DNA of 64,000 bases from Ulva prolifera (lineage: Eukaryota; Chlorophyta; Ulvophyceae; Ulvales; Ulvaceae), in the NCBI GenBank assembly GCA_023078555.1, contig CM041196.1:2418001-2482000 (forward strand), in the 5' to 3' direction. Below the pieces are notes generated by a model. It did not search any database, was not told the origin of the DNA, and worked only from the letters and a program-made list of their open reading frames with translations. Positions 47,201 through 60,382 of the stretch are shown piece by piece. The translations under genes were made by a program, and so were the position numbers. Within the stretch, counting starts at the first letter, position 1; the number at the start of each line of letters is the position of its first letter.

Positions 47201-50090
47201 GCCATATGACCCTGCACATGTACACGTGCATATGAGCGGGGGGTGGGAAGCGACCACGAGGGTGCCCCGACACACGGCCACAAAGGGACAGCATTTCTGG
47301 TACTGAGTGTCGCGGTGTGCAGGCTGTCGAAGCGGCTCATGGCGGAGCTCAGCGGGGCGCACACGATGATCACACGGGCGGTTGCCGACCAGGCCTCTGC
47401 GACGGAAACGCTCCGCTCGGAGATCGCGGCCCGCATGCATGAGGACGCCGGTGCGGCGCTCGCGGTGCGGCAGGACCTGCAGGCATCCATGGACCGCCTC
47501 GCAGGCGACATTGAGAAGGTACCCCCACCCCCCCTCTAGCCAGCTAACCTGCCTGTGCTGCTGCTGAGCCGGTGTCCCGCCTGCATCACCAGTGACAGCG
47601 TGAATTGGTGCGGTAGCGGGTACGCCGCCCCAGTGTTCCCACACGCAAACGGCCGTGTGCCGCTTGCACCGCTGCGGCAGAGCTCAGCCCCACGCCAATT
47701 TTTGGGACATCCATGCGGCAAAGCCGGAGTTGACAGCAGAATCTTTGTGGTGGAGGCGGGCTGCTTTGGAATCGCTTTAGCTCGCATGCTAGCAGTGCCC
47801 ACTCACTTGCTGCCGACACTCCAGAACGCCTCATCCGCGCCTGACGTGGGCGACACGCGTGGTGGTGTGCAGGTGCAACAGGAGGTGGAGGACCGTGTCA
47901 CCCCTGACGCGGCTCGGAGGATCGCCTCGCAGGAGGCGGCGGCTGCGGTGCAGGCCGAGGAGTCAGAGCGCTCCACGCGGGACGACGCCCGCCTGCAGGT
48001 GCGGCGGTTGCACAGTCCCCCGTGCAGACAACGGCCATGCTAGTCTGCTGCATGGAATCCCGGGGTCTCGTGTGGCCGACTGGGGCATCGCTCGTACAGT
48101 AGGCAATATGCATGTCTGCACTGGCAGCCGGCATGGTGTGGCAATCCAGTGATAGGTTCGCGACGTGCAAAAATCCGGTGGTGTAGCATTCGTGTCACTG
48201 GGTAGCCGCACATGGTGGTGATGGTATCGTAGTGCTTCGTTGTGTGTGCTTCCACTGCTTGAGTTGGCTAGGGAACATGGTGGCGGGCGGATGCTTTGCA
48301 GCGCACAGGGGCGCGATGTGCTGGTAGAGGGCACATGCATGCTGCGTGCAGGCGTGGCTGGAGAAGATCGGTGAGCAGATTGACGGCAAGGCCGACATCG
48401 AGGTCGTGAACGACACGGCGGCGGACGCGGCGGCGGCTGCACGTGACGCCCTCGACGCGGCGGCGGCCGCGACGGAGGAGGCCGTGCGCAGCCTCGACGC
48501 TGCGCTGCGTGCTGAGCTGCAGAGCGTGGCCGGGGAGCTGCGGTCGGCGCAGGCGGCGGCCGCGCGGCGCCTGGACGCCGCCGAGGACGCGGTGGTCCAG
48601 GCGGCCTCCTCCAGCCAGGTGTGGCATCGCCTCTGCAGAACAGGTGTAGTTTTGCAACAGCGTTGACAGTTCGACTGAGCTTCAATGCCTCGTTGTACAG
48701 CGGCTGTGTTGATTTGGCCACGAACACTGGCCAGGCTTACGGATGGTGTATAGCGCGGTGCGGGCTCAGGGCGCTGATGCATGCCTCACTCACAGCTGCC
48801 ATCCTGTACACCCTAGCCCATGGCCGCAGGAAAGCGGGCTGTGTATTCTTGATGCGCACGTGACGTTGGTCGCCTTGCAAGTCATGACATCTGCCATTGC
48901 AAGCGCACGTTGTGTTGCGCAGTGGACCATGTGAACCGGTGCTCATCGCTCCCGGCAGCATGACGGCTGCAGGCCCCTGCAAGGTCATGATCCTGCGGAT
49001 GTCGATACCGGGTGAGCGGGTTGTCCGTCTGCAGGTGAAGGCGCTGCAGCAGGCGGTCGTGGACAAGGCGGAGCGCTCCGACGTGCTGTCGGCCGTGAGC
49101 TCGCTGCAAGCTGCGATGGGGCAGAAGGTGGAGCGCGCCGATGCCGAGGCCGCGCTCGCCCGCAAGCTCGACGTTCGCACCTTCCTCGCCAGCCAATCCT
49201 CCATGCCAGCGCTCGACACGCTGTCCCTCGGCGGTGGCGGCGGCTCCGCCGCCGCAGCGGCGGCGGCACCGCAGCTGTCTCGCAGCCGCAGCACGCTGCG
49301 GCAGACGGCGAGCGGGCCGCTGACGCCGGCGGCGAGCCTCGTGCGCGCGCACTCGCTCGCGGCGGCGCGCAGCGACGGCGCGGCGGTTGACGACGGGGAC
49401 AGCCCCGGCAGCGTGCGCTCGCCGGGGCAGCTGTCAGGGCGATGGGACTCGGTCGCGTCGGCGGGGCTCGCGCGGCCGCCGCTGCCGGGTGCGGGCAGCA
49501 TGGCGGCGGGGCGCCTCGGCAGCGGGGCCGCCGCCGGTGCGGCCGCGGGCAGCGATCGCGCGGCGTCGGGCGGCATGCCGCTGCAGAGCATGCAGGCGGT
49601 GCAGCAGTGGCGGGAGCGGTCGCAGGCGGCGACGCCGGCGCCCTTGCCCAGGGCTGCCTCGGGCCTCCGCACGCCGGCAACGACCCCAAAAGGCTCACAG
49701 GTGAGACACACACTCGCATGTGGTGGCCGCCCCACACCTGTGTGCCGGTTGTCCGGCGCGCGTTGATGCCCATCTGGGCGCTGGCGGGGGGCTCTGCTTG
49801 ATTCGCAGGCATGTGCCGCATCACTCGAGCGAGAAGCAGGGTAGGTGTACGATGCGTGCTGCCGACACTTACGTTGCGGCTGTGAGAGCTTGCACGCTCC
49901 ATGTACCATGTGACCAAGGTGCCCCAATGTGCAGGGTCTCGCTTGGCCGCCGGCTTCAGCAGTTGCCGGGATCGGGTCGCCGTACGCTGCACCGGACACC
50001 TACGGCTCTGAGATCAGCCTGGGCGGCACTGCGCGGCCACGTGCGTACCAGCGCACCACGTCAGTCGCCGGACAGCGCATTGGGCTATGA
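44281..50090 (+). CDS. Large multi-exon coiled-coil protein
   Basis: Eleven exons give about 1013 residues in one frame: 44281-44366, 44458-44660, 44876-45066, 45398-45631, 45857-46384, 46698-47086, 47323-47518, 47873-47998, 48352-48618, 49035-49700 and 49935-50090. Heptad-like segments recur (LLNELRHKADQAAVDQLCKR, VRMAAVERKLSGLQGACLGL, SSKADRDAIDGRLEGFRKAV, VVDKAERSDVLSAVSSLQAA), often with a KAD or KVD motif, so most of the protein is a segmented coiled coil rich in Ala, Glu and Arg. The last 250 residues are Gly/Ser/Pro-rich and end in TSVAGQRIGL. Most internal junctions are phase 0. The donors at 44660 and 47086 are the least certain, and a 5' exon before 44281 is possible. A structural role, for example in cytoskeleton or cilium, is plausible but unproven. 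Confidence 0.65.
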
Positions 50091-50501
50091 AAAGCGAGCA
50101 AGGGCAGTGCGAGCCCGGGGCCGATGCATGCTGCACCCCGGATTTGCCTGCTGCGTGCTGTCCATGCTGCGTCAGGCGGTGAACCTACATGGCCGCATCT
50201 GCAGAAGTGGCTGAAGCGCAGTGGAGTGTCAACTGTGCCGGGGCTACACTGGCTGAACGAGCGGGCGTCTGCTGGTGAGCGCACCGCCGTGTCGATGTCC
50301 ATCGCGGCTGTGCCGCGCAGCCTCTTCTGCAGATCAGAGATGGCCGTGGCCTTGTGAGTGGTGAGAGGCAAAACACGTGTCAGGCCCATACCGCACCACA
50401 TGCGATGCTCTTTCATGTGCGCAGGTGGCTGGCTGGCGAATTGTGCAGGTCATGTGTTTCGTGAAGCAGCAGATTGGTTGATTGTTGGTGCGTTGAAGGC
50501 G

Positions 50502-50506
50502 TGTAA
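50502..50506 (+). terminator. Possible TGTAA polyadenylation signal of the coiled-coil gene
   Basis: TGTAA about 410 bases after the stop codon. The 3' UTR would then cover most of 50091-50520, where no other gene is supported. Confidence 0.3.
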
Positions 50507-50747
50507 TTGTTGCGTCAGTGCCGCGTCGTGCTGCAATTGCACCAGCAGCGACATGTGGCAAGCGTCGAGGGACCACAGGACCTGTCCACAGGACATGTCA
50601 ATACAGTGCCCCACCTTGCCTCGCCGCCGCGCTGGTTGGCTGTATGGCAAGGAAGACGTGTGCAAGATGACTTGCCCAAACGCAAGAGCACACATACAAA
50701 ACATGCACTTACACGAATTATCACCTGCTTGATCAATACACCTCACG

Positions 50748-50993
50748 ATGGCCGTTTCCACATGGATTTTCACTGCCGCCCAATTGGCTGAACGGCCAAC
50801 ACGCGAACTCTTCACGATGTGCATCGCACGCACACTGCGCCAAGCGGAGATCGTGGAGCACACCAGTGTCACAACAACACATACAGTGCGCTCCCGCCCG
50901 CACAGCCCTGTGCCCCCTCCGTTAAGGTACAACAGCGAGCTTTCGCCAGGCTGTCAGCATCGGGCGCGGCGGTTATTTTCCTTCTGCTTGTGA
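50748..50993 (+). CDS. Possible first exon of an unidentified gene
   Basis: The ATG at 50748 opens MAVSTWIFTAAQLAERPTRE, which loosely recalls the start of cyclin K/L/T proteins (W-x-F-T, then QL, then P-x-R). No cyclin box follows in any frame before the convergent peroxiredoxin gene at 51147, so the cyclin idea is weak. A later segment at 50935-51000 (VQQRAFARLSASGAAVIFLL) could be a second exon. Confidence 0.2.
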   Translation: MAVSTWIFTAAQLAERPTRELFTMCIARTLRQAEIVEHTSVTTTHTVRSRPHSPVPPPLRYNSELSPGCQHRARRLFSFCL

Positions 50994-51146
50994 ACGAGGT
51001 GCGGTCACTGCTGTCGCCGGCAGATCATGTCCCATGGATGCTGCAACGCACGATTGCAACAAGGCCATGCATACCAGCAGCGCCCAGTCTTGAGGCTGGC
51101 AAGCCTGTGTTGGACAGGGGCGGCCCATGTTGGCTACTGGACTTGG

Positions 51147-52484
51147 TCATTCGTCCTCTTCATCTTCGCCTCCGGTACAGTGGTCAGTGGCCATCTCTAC
51201 ACTCGCGCCTGGGGCTACCCCCCAGGCATACTGCTCTACTACGCCCCCCGGGCCGACAATGACATGGCTGCGTTTGATCTTGGCCCCTTCCATGAATCCC
51301 AGAGCTCGCAGGCCGTCCTTGCTCTTGTCACACAGCAGGTTGAATGGCAAGTCATGCTTCTCACGCCAATTGGCCTGTTGTTTGGGCGTGTCCGCTGAAA
51401 TGCCAAACACCTGGTAGCCTACGAGCAGAGTTTGTGTCAATGGTGCAGTCGAGCTCGATGGGTGACCAGATACATGGTTCCTGGCAGGGAGCAGTGGTGC
51501 CATCGCGCCAGCACATATGCAGCTTGTGACCACCTGGCCTTGAGCTGCTACGGCCCGGTGGTGCATGCTGTAACTGGGAGGACGTGAGGCAGTGAAACTC
51601 ACCGGCCTTGTCTATGTCGGCATAATTATCTCTGAAGCCTGTCGCCTGCTTGGTGCATCCTGTTGTATTGGCCTTGGGATATGCAAATATGACCGCGCCT
51701 TTCTCTCGGACGAGGTCCTGCACAAGAAGTCGCGTCGCATAGTTCAGTGCCGACTTCTCAACACGAGCAGCTTCGGTTTTGCGGTACCAGCAATTTCAAA
51801 CGACCAGGTTCAGCGAAACCCTCGCCTACGCAGTCGCTACATAACTTCGAGGCTATCGTGCGTGGTTGGCATTTGCAGGATGTGAACGGGCCGTTTGTGG
51901 GCTGATGTCAGGGGCGTTGGCGCTGCGATGAAATCTGGTCCAGGTAGCGCACCAGGAGCCTGACGCTTTCACCTTCGTCTGTCAGCAGCTGCATGTCGGG
52001 CAGAACATCTCCAACTTCGAAGGCCTGCACAATATGTAATTATTATTCGCTGCTTTGGGCGATGCCCAGCGCACACCGGTCGCGATGCTGGATGAGCAAG
52101 AGGTATTTGCAACCAAAACGAGATGCGCGCTCCGGGAATAACCCGTGCACAACATGAGCTCGCGCAGCCACAACTGCAGCCACAACTACCGTACAAGATA
52201 TTGGCAGTGACGGGCGGCGGTGCGTGAGCTGCTCGGCTCCTGGTCATCGTTGTACTGTCGTTGTGGTGGTATCAGCGTGCCACCGCATGCCTCAAGCATC
52301 ATGAGGATAGTATCAGTAGTCAGGTAGCCGACAGAACCTTCAAATCCATCCAACTAGCCGTACATCGTAATTTGTGGAATCAGAGGGGACAATTGAGGTG
52401 CACGTTCCCCTGGCAACTCACCATGGCGGGCTTGGCCTTCTTCGACGGAGTGTCATCGGGATCCGACTTTCGCTTCGGAGGCAT
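51147..52484 (-). CDS. Peroxiredoxin Q / BCP-type (Dot5-like), nuclear
   Basis: Thiol peroxidase of the BCP/PrxQ family that reduces peroxides through a cysteine. Four exons, 52484-52422, 52024-51953, 51717-51603 and 51418-51147, give 173 residues in phase. Residues 1-21 (MPPKRKSDPDDTPSKKAKPAM) form a basic nuclear-localisation-like leader, as in yeast Dot5, not a plastid transit peptide. The thioredoxin-fold core has FEVGDVLPDMQLLTDEGESV, then the peroxidatic site TTGCTKQ with Cys66, FRDNYADIDKAGYQVFGIS and LPFNLLCDKS. The usual resolving cysteine five residues after Cys66 is Thr71 here. Cys113 and a Cys near the C-terminus are the only other candidates, so this may act as a 1-Cys enzyme. 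The C-terminus ends in an acidic GGEDEEDE tail. Confidence 0.9.
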
Positions 52485-54997
52485 AGTCAACAGTGAATAT
52501 TGGCAAGACTTCTACTAAAGCATTGACAGAAAAACAACGGCCAGCTCTGTTGCCCGGATCGTGACGGGCGTTCAAACGACGAGGTTACTCCTTCTAGTGC
52601 CGGCATCAGCTGTTCGCGCTAACTTGAATATTCCTGCTAGAATCATGGGACAGTTGCTTGCGCATTCGTGTGCGTCATCGGCCACGTCTTGACCAGGCAG
52701 TGCTTTGAGCATGCCGGATTCGAGCGATTTCGGGAAGAGCGAATCAGGGTGATCGGCACCGCCGCGCAGGATTCCGTCCTGGAAACATTCTCAGGACACA
52801 TGACACTGTATATCCATACAGATGTTGCAGTGATGCATGCGAGAACACCAGGACATCGTACCTGCTGAATTGCTGTCGTCTGGCGTGACGCGCGGACCTG
52901 TCCTGGTGAGCTTATCCAGCACCGGTGTGTGAACGCCGAGCTCCGCCAACACGCACATCGAATCTTCCTGCTGCCGGCATCACGTAATCCGAACTTGCGC
53001 AGTTCACGCTTCTCACATACAGCGGAGTCTTCCATGTTGGAGACTTTGACCGTTTCCGAGTAATTCTGATCAACGCCACAGAATGGGGCGACTGAGAAGG
53101 GGTGTAGCCGTGACATGACACAGCGGTTGACACTGCACAGGGATGTCGTCAAATGTCAGACCTGACAAATTCCAGATTGCGGCATGACCGCTGCTTTGAG
53201 CTGCGTTGTTGTGGCACCTCCGTTGCACATGTCCAAATTTGACAACCGATTCCTCTTGCGGAAATCAGGCTTCCAGCGTTGCCACGAGATGGTGCTATCA
53301 TCCACTGTACGGCATTCATGTTTTTGACTAAGCTGAACAGCTTGATGCTGTGCAGCTTGCAGCAGTGCCTGTTGAATAGGCTGAGCCCACTAGCTCCACC
53401 TGGGTCGTGAACAGCTGAATGCTCGAGCTCGAGCGGTGCTACATCACCGTATTGCTGCCATGCTGTTGCCGCTACGAGAGGCGCCTGTTCATTGCGCGGG
53501 ACAGCGTCCGGTCCCGGAGGTAGGTTGGTGCCACATGCCCGACCTGCTTGCATACACGCCAGCCAAGGCCTGTACAATTGCCACGCCAGCAACAATTTCG
53601 ATCATCTGTCGCCTGTTTAAACTTCACGCCACTAACGTGCGCTTGAAGCTCGTGGTAAGCCAGCTATTTGTCTCTGCCGCAAGCCTTTCCAACGCACACT
53701 GGCCCGCATGCCGTAGCAGCATGGTGTTTCTGCCTCGTCCCATAGATCTTGTACACAAGACACAGATGTCGCATCCTTCCCACAACTGCATCAACATGAT
53801 GTGGACCGAGAATCATCCCATAAGCGAGGCTATCTCCGAGATGCTGCTACCCAGCGCGGCATTACCAGCGTGCCAGGCACACGACATCATCCAAGCAGAA
53901 ACAGCCTCACGTTTGACCTGCAGCTCGATTCTCGCACCGACACTTTATGGAACAGCATTCTGCTGTCACGTCAATCTTCCGGCCTGCTTCCGCGCACCGG
54001 CCCGCGCACCAGCTGTAGCAAAACGCAATAGACGGAGTCACCTTGCCAAATCAGGCATCGGCACAACCCCGCTTGAATGCACAGGCTCGTGAGACATCTC
54101 GAGTTGCGATTCTCGACTGACAGCCTGTGCGCCTTTGCCTGCACACATCCGCTCCGAAGCCTCAGTGTGTCCCTGCAGCAGCATTTGCTACACGCCTGCC
54201 CTTGAAGTACCTATGGAGCTGCGATGGCTTCTCACTCCTTCTCGTGCCACTGCATCGAGCCCCAACGCCTACCAACTATTGCGTTGTGTCCTGCAGTGCA
54301 ACTTGCCTGTCACTGGATGGTCAGCCAACAGCGCTAGGCAACCCAGTCAGCCGCATTGACGGCTCAGCCTTACAGCAGGGAATTACCGCTGCACACTCGC
54401 CCCCTCCGGCAACTCGCACGTGCCTGTTGGTTTTCATGCATGACTGCGGACCGTTGGTGCTGCTGCATGAAACGAAGATCTGTGCCTGCGCGACGACCAC
54501 AGCACAACTGCATAGCAGTCCCAGCACGGACACGCTGATGCCACAGTCTCTGCTCCACTGATGGCAGCACCACTGCTGGTCAATCTCTGCTCCTGCTGAG
54601 AGGTGAGAGGTGCAATGTGGCTGCCCTGTGCGGGGTGTTGTGCACCTGCTTGCCCTCACCTCTGCCCGAGTGCAATCGACGGTACCGTGATCTAGACTGA
54701 ACGGTAGTCTGCCGTACGTTGACTCGGACATCCAGAACTCGCGAGGGCCTTGTCCAAGGCGACGTGGGTGGGCACCAGCAACAGTTCATCGCTGCAACGC
54801 AGCAGAACGTTCGCTGCACTCAACCAGCAGCATGTTCAGCAGCATCCCGAGGCTGGCCCGATGAGGCCAGCACAAGACCGGTTGTGCACACTGATGGGTG
54901 GTATCTAGCGCACGGCGTTGTCTTGATGTGCCGCATCTTCAAGCAGATGGGGAACAAACGCAGAGCTGTGAAGCATTCACACTACATCAACTCACAT
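52485..54997. other. Probable unresolved gene(s), mostly plus strand
   Basis: Several segments look coding but cannot be joined: plus 52668-52860 (CFEHAGFERFREERIRVIGT), plus 53801-54031 (NSLTFDLQLDSRTDTLWNSI), plus 54100-54200 (STDSLCAFACTHPLRSLSVS) and plus 54210-54561 (NYCVVSCSATCLSLDGQPTA). Minus-strand frames cover 53152-52643 and 53595-53149. None matches a family I recognise. The region between 52485 and about 52640 is the upstream flank of the peroxiredoxin gene. Confidence 0.3.
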
Positions 54998-55009
54998 CAT
55001 TACATCTGC

Positions 55010-55122
55010 GCCGGTGATGGGTTTTCTGGGCGTGGTGGGTGTCGCGTGCGTGGGTGTTTGCTTCGTCTGTTTGCTTCTTTCGCGGTGCTGCCCGCCTTGC
55101 TACCTTCAACTTTGTAACACAC
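55010..55122 (+). mobile_element. SINE-like retroelement, 5'-truncated copy (C)
   Basis: Flanked by an exact 12-base direct repeat, CATTACATCTGC at 54998-55009 and 55123-55134. The insert starts within the family body (GGTGATGGGTTTTCTGGGCG, shared with copy A) and ends TTTGTAACACA. A fixed 3' end with a variable 5' start is the signature of target-primed reverse transcription. The following 55135-55606 shows no gene and is the 3' flank of the OPR-RAP gene. Confidence 0.7.
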
Positions 55123-55606
55123 CATTACATCTGCAACGCTGAAGCACACATGCGGAGCCTGTACCTGCATGGCCCGCCTACACTACGCCAACTGTGATGA
55201 CTCGGCACTGCTGACTGAGCACGCCGCCGCCGTCCCCCCCCTGGGCCTCACACGGTCAACCTGCTGGCGACTCGCCACCATGCCCTCGCCACGTCGCCCC
55301 CCCGGCCACACGCTGCGCGCTCTTCAACACAACACCTACACCATTCGCACGGCCCTGCTGCGCCCGGCTGCCAAGTCCAACACCACCGCCCCTGAGCAAG
55401 CTCTACACGGACACTGTGGTGCAGCCGCACGCCCCTGCACCGGCAGCCTGCCGCGGCAACACAACGGTTCTGAAGACCGTCAAGCGGCCCGGGCGCCCAC
55501 ACCAGAATGCCCCCGCGCCTGACGCGCAAGCTAGATGCATGCACATGGTATCTATACACTCGCACAGGCAGGGGCGGGGCCCCGCGGCGCATGGGACGCG
55601 TGCAGC

Positions 55607-58600
55607 TCACGCGGCCGCGTTCCCGAGCATGTGGCCGGGCCGCCGGGGCGCGTGGCGGCCGCCGCCCCACGCGATGACGCCCCGCGCCGCGCCGCTGAGC
55701 CGCTCCCCAAGCTCGCGCCGCCGCCGGGCCGCACCCCAGCGCCGCCAGTGCACCCGGTTCACGACCGCGACGCGCGCGCTGCGCGACAGCTGCCGTGCGT
55801 ACCACCGCGCCACGCCGTCCGGTTCCCAGCACAAACTGTCGCACGGCCCCCCCGCCGCCGCGGGCCCCCCGCCCGCCCCCTCTGAAGCATCAGCCCCCGC
55901 CGTCTGGCAATCCTCAGGTGTGCAACGTGCCTGGTCCCGGGGGACCACAGCCACGAGCTGCTTCTCATCCAGTAGCTGCAGACAGATGGGCGACGGCGTG
56001 GCGTGGGGGACCATGAGGTCCCCCAAGACACCCCCGGCAAAGGCCCCCCCCGGCCTCGCGGTCTCACCCATCTCTCTCAACACGGTACACACCTCCCGAA
56101 AAAAAGGCGACGCCTCCAGCTGCTCCCGCCGCTGCGCCGCCCCCCTCCCAAACACCTCCTCCTCATCCATCTCCGTCATGCATTGCGCATGCAGGTCGGC
56201 ATCGTCACCCCCCCAGACACCCCCGTCCCCCCTGCCCCTACTGCTCCGCCGGCTGCCGCCGCCGCTCGGTGTGCCGCCCGGTCGGCCTATGTGAGGCTGC
56301 CCGCCGTCCCACATGGCGCTCGGCTTCGGCAGCAAGTCGGCACCGGTGCCGCCCCACGACCGCGCCGAGCCACCGCCCGGGGCCCACTCGTCGGCCCCCT
56401 CGGCGCCACCACGTTGCCGCTCGTCCAGCCCATCCCCCTGCACGGCAACGGCCGCACCGCCACTGCCATTTTCTAGTCTACGACAGGCGGCATCGCTTGG
56501 CGGCATGCCACCGTTCCCCCTCGACCCTACTGGCTCGGCACGCGCTGTGCTGGCCCCACGGCTGTCGCGCTCTGCCGCCACTGACGCTCCCCTGCTGGGC
56601 GGGCCGCCGCCGCCTGGACCTGAACCCCCCCGGTCGCCCGGGCCGCTGTCATGGCGGCCGTTACTGCTACGCCGCATACGCTGCGGGTCGGCTTGAGCCT
56701 TGGGCGTGCTGCCTGCCGCCGCAGTCCGCGGTGAGCGCGGGGGCCGCAAATTCGACCCCGCACCAGCCGGCACGCGCGCAGCGGCCGCGCTGCCCGCCCG
56801 CTGCGATGCCGGATCCTCCAGCGAGAGCGCCCCCATGTGGCCGATGTGCTTCAGTTGTGCCGCCTGCCGCTCCAGCGTCAGCAGCCCACTCTCCCGCGGC
56901 ATCTCCTTGTACCTGCGCACCACGCCCGGCATACCGACCAGGCGCCAGCGTGTACATGCATGGGCATCATGCACAAATGCATTTGAAAAAGCAGTGCACG
57001 ACGCATGCTGGGGATCGTCACACATACACATACGACAGAGCTGGGGCGCACCCCAGCCTGCACCAGTGTCCACATGCATGGGCCTCATGCACACATGCAT
57101 CTGAGAAAGCAGTGCACAGTGCAGTACGCAGGATCGTGCAACAAGGCCGGGGCACACCCGTCGCAGACCTGCTGCGCCATGCGGCGCGCGTGCTCCGCGG
57201 AGCCCAGCGCGCCCTCGGCCTGCTCCAGCAGCAGGGCGTACAGCTCCCGCGTGAGCGCGCCGGAGACGGCGCAGCCCTTGAGCATCTGGCTGACGGTGCC
57301 CACGCTCTGCGCGCTGTGCACGCTGGTGTCGAGGTACCGCTGGCGCAGCGCGGCCATGAGGTCGTCGTCGCGGTAGGCCAGCCGCGCGAGGCTCCACGCG
57401 AGTACCGCGCAGTCCTGCACCCCCGCAGGCGTCAACCCACGCCACGGCACAGCTGTGAGCTGCAGAGCCTAGGCAATACCTCTGACTCACACCGCTGCCT
57501 GAACTGCTGCCTTGCTTGCTCGACTCGGAGAGATATGAGCCAGCATGCCCGCTGTCCTGCTGTCAGCAACCATCTCCAGCTGAGAGCGGGGCCATTGAAC
57601 AGCGCGGAAGTCATTCTGGGGCCACCACTCGGCCAGGCCCTTCGGCAGGAGGTGATGACAAATGCACGCATGCGTAAGCACGAGGGGGGGACACGATGAT
57701 AGACGTAGACGTGCGGACGGACGAGGGAGGAAGCGGGGCGCACGCGGGGGGAGAACGCGGCCATGCGTGCGGTGCACTGGCCGGTCACGACGTCGAGCAG
57801 CGGCTCGTGGCGGAAGCGCGCGAGCGCGAGCGCGTACGCCATCATCACGAGGCCGTGCGGCGTAAAACGCCCGAGCTTCGCACACACCGCCGGGTATGCG
57901 CTCCACACGAGCCGCGCGTACTGCCGCGGCGCCGCGCGCAGCTTCGCGTACGTCCACAGCACCAGCGCGAGGCCCTGCGGCGCGAAGCGCGGCACGAGCG
58001 CGAGCACGGCCGGCAGCGCCTCGCGCCACGCGAGCGCCGCCGGCTCGTCGACGGTGCCGCCGGCGGCGACGAGGGCCTCCGGCACGTACTCGCGCGACAT
58101 CTTGGAGTACGCAAACGCGAGCTGCGCGACGTTCTTGGGCAGGTGCGCCGCGCCGCGGCGGCGGCGCCCGCCGCCGGAGCCGCCGCCTTCGGCGGCGGCA
58201 GCCGCGCGCAGCTGCGGCGGCCAGTAAGCGATGGCGCCGTCAAAGACGGCGGCGCAGCGGGTGGGCGGAATGTTGAGGGACGCGAGCGCCCACAGCAGCT
58301 GTGCCGTCTCCTCGAAGCGGAAGTCTGGCATCTGCGCGACATGCATGTTTTGTGAGGCAGCTGCGGGCGCTCGCCGAGCTTGCGCTTGTATGGTGCAAAC
58401 CAGTGATATGAAGCCACGCTAATTGACTGCGATAGCATGTGCTACGCCTATGGCATGCTGCGATACATGGTAGCAGCGATACATGCATGTAAGTGTGGAC
58501 TGATGCAGAGCATGCAGAATGCGGCAGCAGCGACGCCGCCGTCGATGGCTGACTACCGTACCATGGAGCACAGCCCACAAGCAAACACCTACATGAGCGC

Positions 58601-59339
58601 AGACGCAGCACGCAGCACGCAGCACATGCAGCGTGATTCAGATTCAGCAAATTGGGGCAGGTGCTGCTGGCCACAGTGACAAGGTTTGAAAGAAGACACA
58701 GTGTGCTAGTCGCGCACCAATTCCTCAGATCGGGCGATGATCGCGTCCACCAGGCCCTGCTCCTCTGCTGGAGCGGCGTGCAGCAGGGCCAGCGCGAGCG
58801 CTGTGTTGGCAACACTCTGCGTGGTCGCCGCTGGCAGGCACTCGGCGGCGCGGCCGCACAGGCGCGCCATCGTGTTCTGGTTGGGGCGCTGGTGCAGGCG
58901 TGCGAGGCTCATGAGAGTCGTTGACATGGTGTGCGAGCCCTTCCCGAGGGGCTGCGATGGTGCGAGGTCAAGGATGGCTAGGAGGGTGTCTCGAACGAAT
59001 GCCCGCAGAGCATCCGCCTCCGGTGCTGGGAGGGTCCGTACGCCTCGGCCGATGATGTTCTGGGCGCTGTGGAGGGCAGTTGCGAGGTCTATCACATCTG
59101 GTGGTGGTGATGCAGAGTTGAGGATGGCTGGAAGCTCAGTCCAGGCAGTCGCAGACTTGAGCTGGCGGATGGTTCCGAGGTAGACGCGAGCGGATGGAGC
59201 CGATTGGCTTGCTATTGTGCTGCATGCTGTCGAAAGGGATGGAGTAGCCGTTGGAGGCTGCCGTGTCGATGGGAGTGGTGGAGCTGATGCAGATGGAAAT
59301 TGAAGGACCTGCTGGTTGTGAGCCGCTGCATTGTGGGAC
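55607..59339 (-). CDS. OPR-repeat / RAP-domain protein, probable organelle RNA-binding factor
   Basis: Minus-strand exons 59339-58718, 58331-57744, 57414-57158 and 56912-55607 join in phase into about 923 residues plus a missing N-terminal exon. Helical repeats of the octotricopeptide type recur: ETAQLLWALASLNIPPT, QGLALVLWTYAKLRAAP, HGLVMMAYALALARFRHEP and DCAVLAWSLARLAYRDDD. The large last exon carries a Gly/Ser/Arg/Pro-rich linker of about 250 residues, then FFREVCTVLREMGETARP and a C-terminal RAP-like domain (LLDEKQLVAVVPRDQ, LCWEPDGVARWYARQL, VAVVNRVHWRRWGAARRRRE). OPR and RAP proteins bind specific chloroplast or mitochondrial transcripts in green algae. The first modelled exon starts at an AG at 59340 in phase 2, so an upstream exon with the start and transit peptide is required. 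The intron 57157-56913 holds two copies of a roughly 58-base repeat. Confidence 0.75.
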
Positions 59340-60382
59340 CTGCACGAGCCAACCGGTGAAAACAAAAGTTACACATGCGGCCAATCAGGCATGGAGGCAC
59401 ATGATTACATGTGGAGCCGAGACTAGGGCTGCTTCCAAAGTGGCAATTGCTACGAGCAGGTACAAAGCAATCTACATCCCACGCACAGACCAGCTGAAAA
59501 AAAAACGTAGACATCACTGGCACATGTATCAGGCGCATTGAGATGGCGTCGTCACCGACACCTGAATTGCTGCAGTAGATGTGCGAGGATTCGCAGGTTG
59601 GGCGAACGCCAGGTCCAAGGCTTTGCCCCCGATCACGTACCAATTTGCTATACGGTATAGCTTGCATGCGTATGTACATACGCTGTGGTAGTGTATCGAG
59701 ACACACCTGCCGGCATGAGCATTGTTCACGCCCCGCGAGTGCCCAAGCGGGCCTTGCAGCAGCATCAGGTGGCTTTACTGCACCACAAGGGCGTGTCTTA
59801 GTGTAGGCACGCCCGCGTGCATCGTAATCGCGCACGAAGCGCGATGCTGCGTATCACCTTGACGGCAACATTCGCCGTGACGTTGACTCCTGTGCCGCAG
59901 CCAACGGCAACACTGCTCAAATTGATATACTATTATACACACATGTTCGACTGCTCAGAAAGCACTGAAGAGCGCGGCTTCCTGCAAAGCAGGGGACCGG
60001 CACTATAGATCTCACGCAACAAAGGACACTACCTGCACCGCGCGCACTGCCTTCATCCTATGGAACATTTAAGCGGCGTCATGGTCTGCTTTTGCCATGA
60101 AAGCTGCTGCATTGAACGCATCCTCGGCACAGCAAACACTGGGGACCGAACGAACCCGAACATTCCGGCAGATTTGCTCAGCGTTGATGATTCCTGGGCC
60201 TCGCAACATTGCGGAAGCCCTGAGTGGCCGACTCCAGGTACGAGGATGCAGCTTTCACATTGCGGTCTGATCGTAAGTTGCTGACATTGTCGCCTTCTCT
60301 GTGTCCTGTTGTTGTACGTGCTCGTGGTTCTGAGGTGGCACTCACAACAAACCAAGTGCTCCAGACACCTACACGTCGCTCC
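59340..60382. other. Divergent intergenic region
   Basis: Lies between the minus-strand OPR-RAP gene and the plus-strand hydrolase, so it should contain both promoters and the missing first exon of OPR-RAP. Candidate N-terminal exons (for example minus 59835-59600) were not convincing. No other gene is supported. Confidence 0.4.
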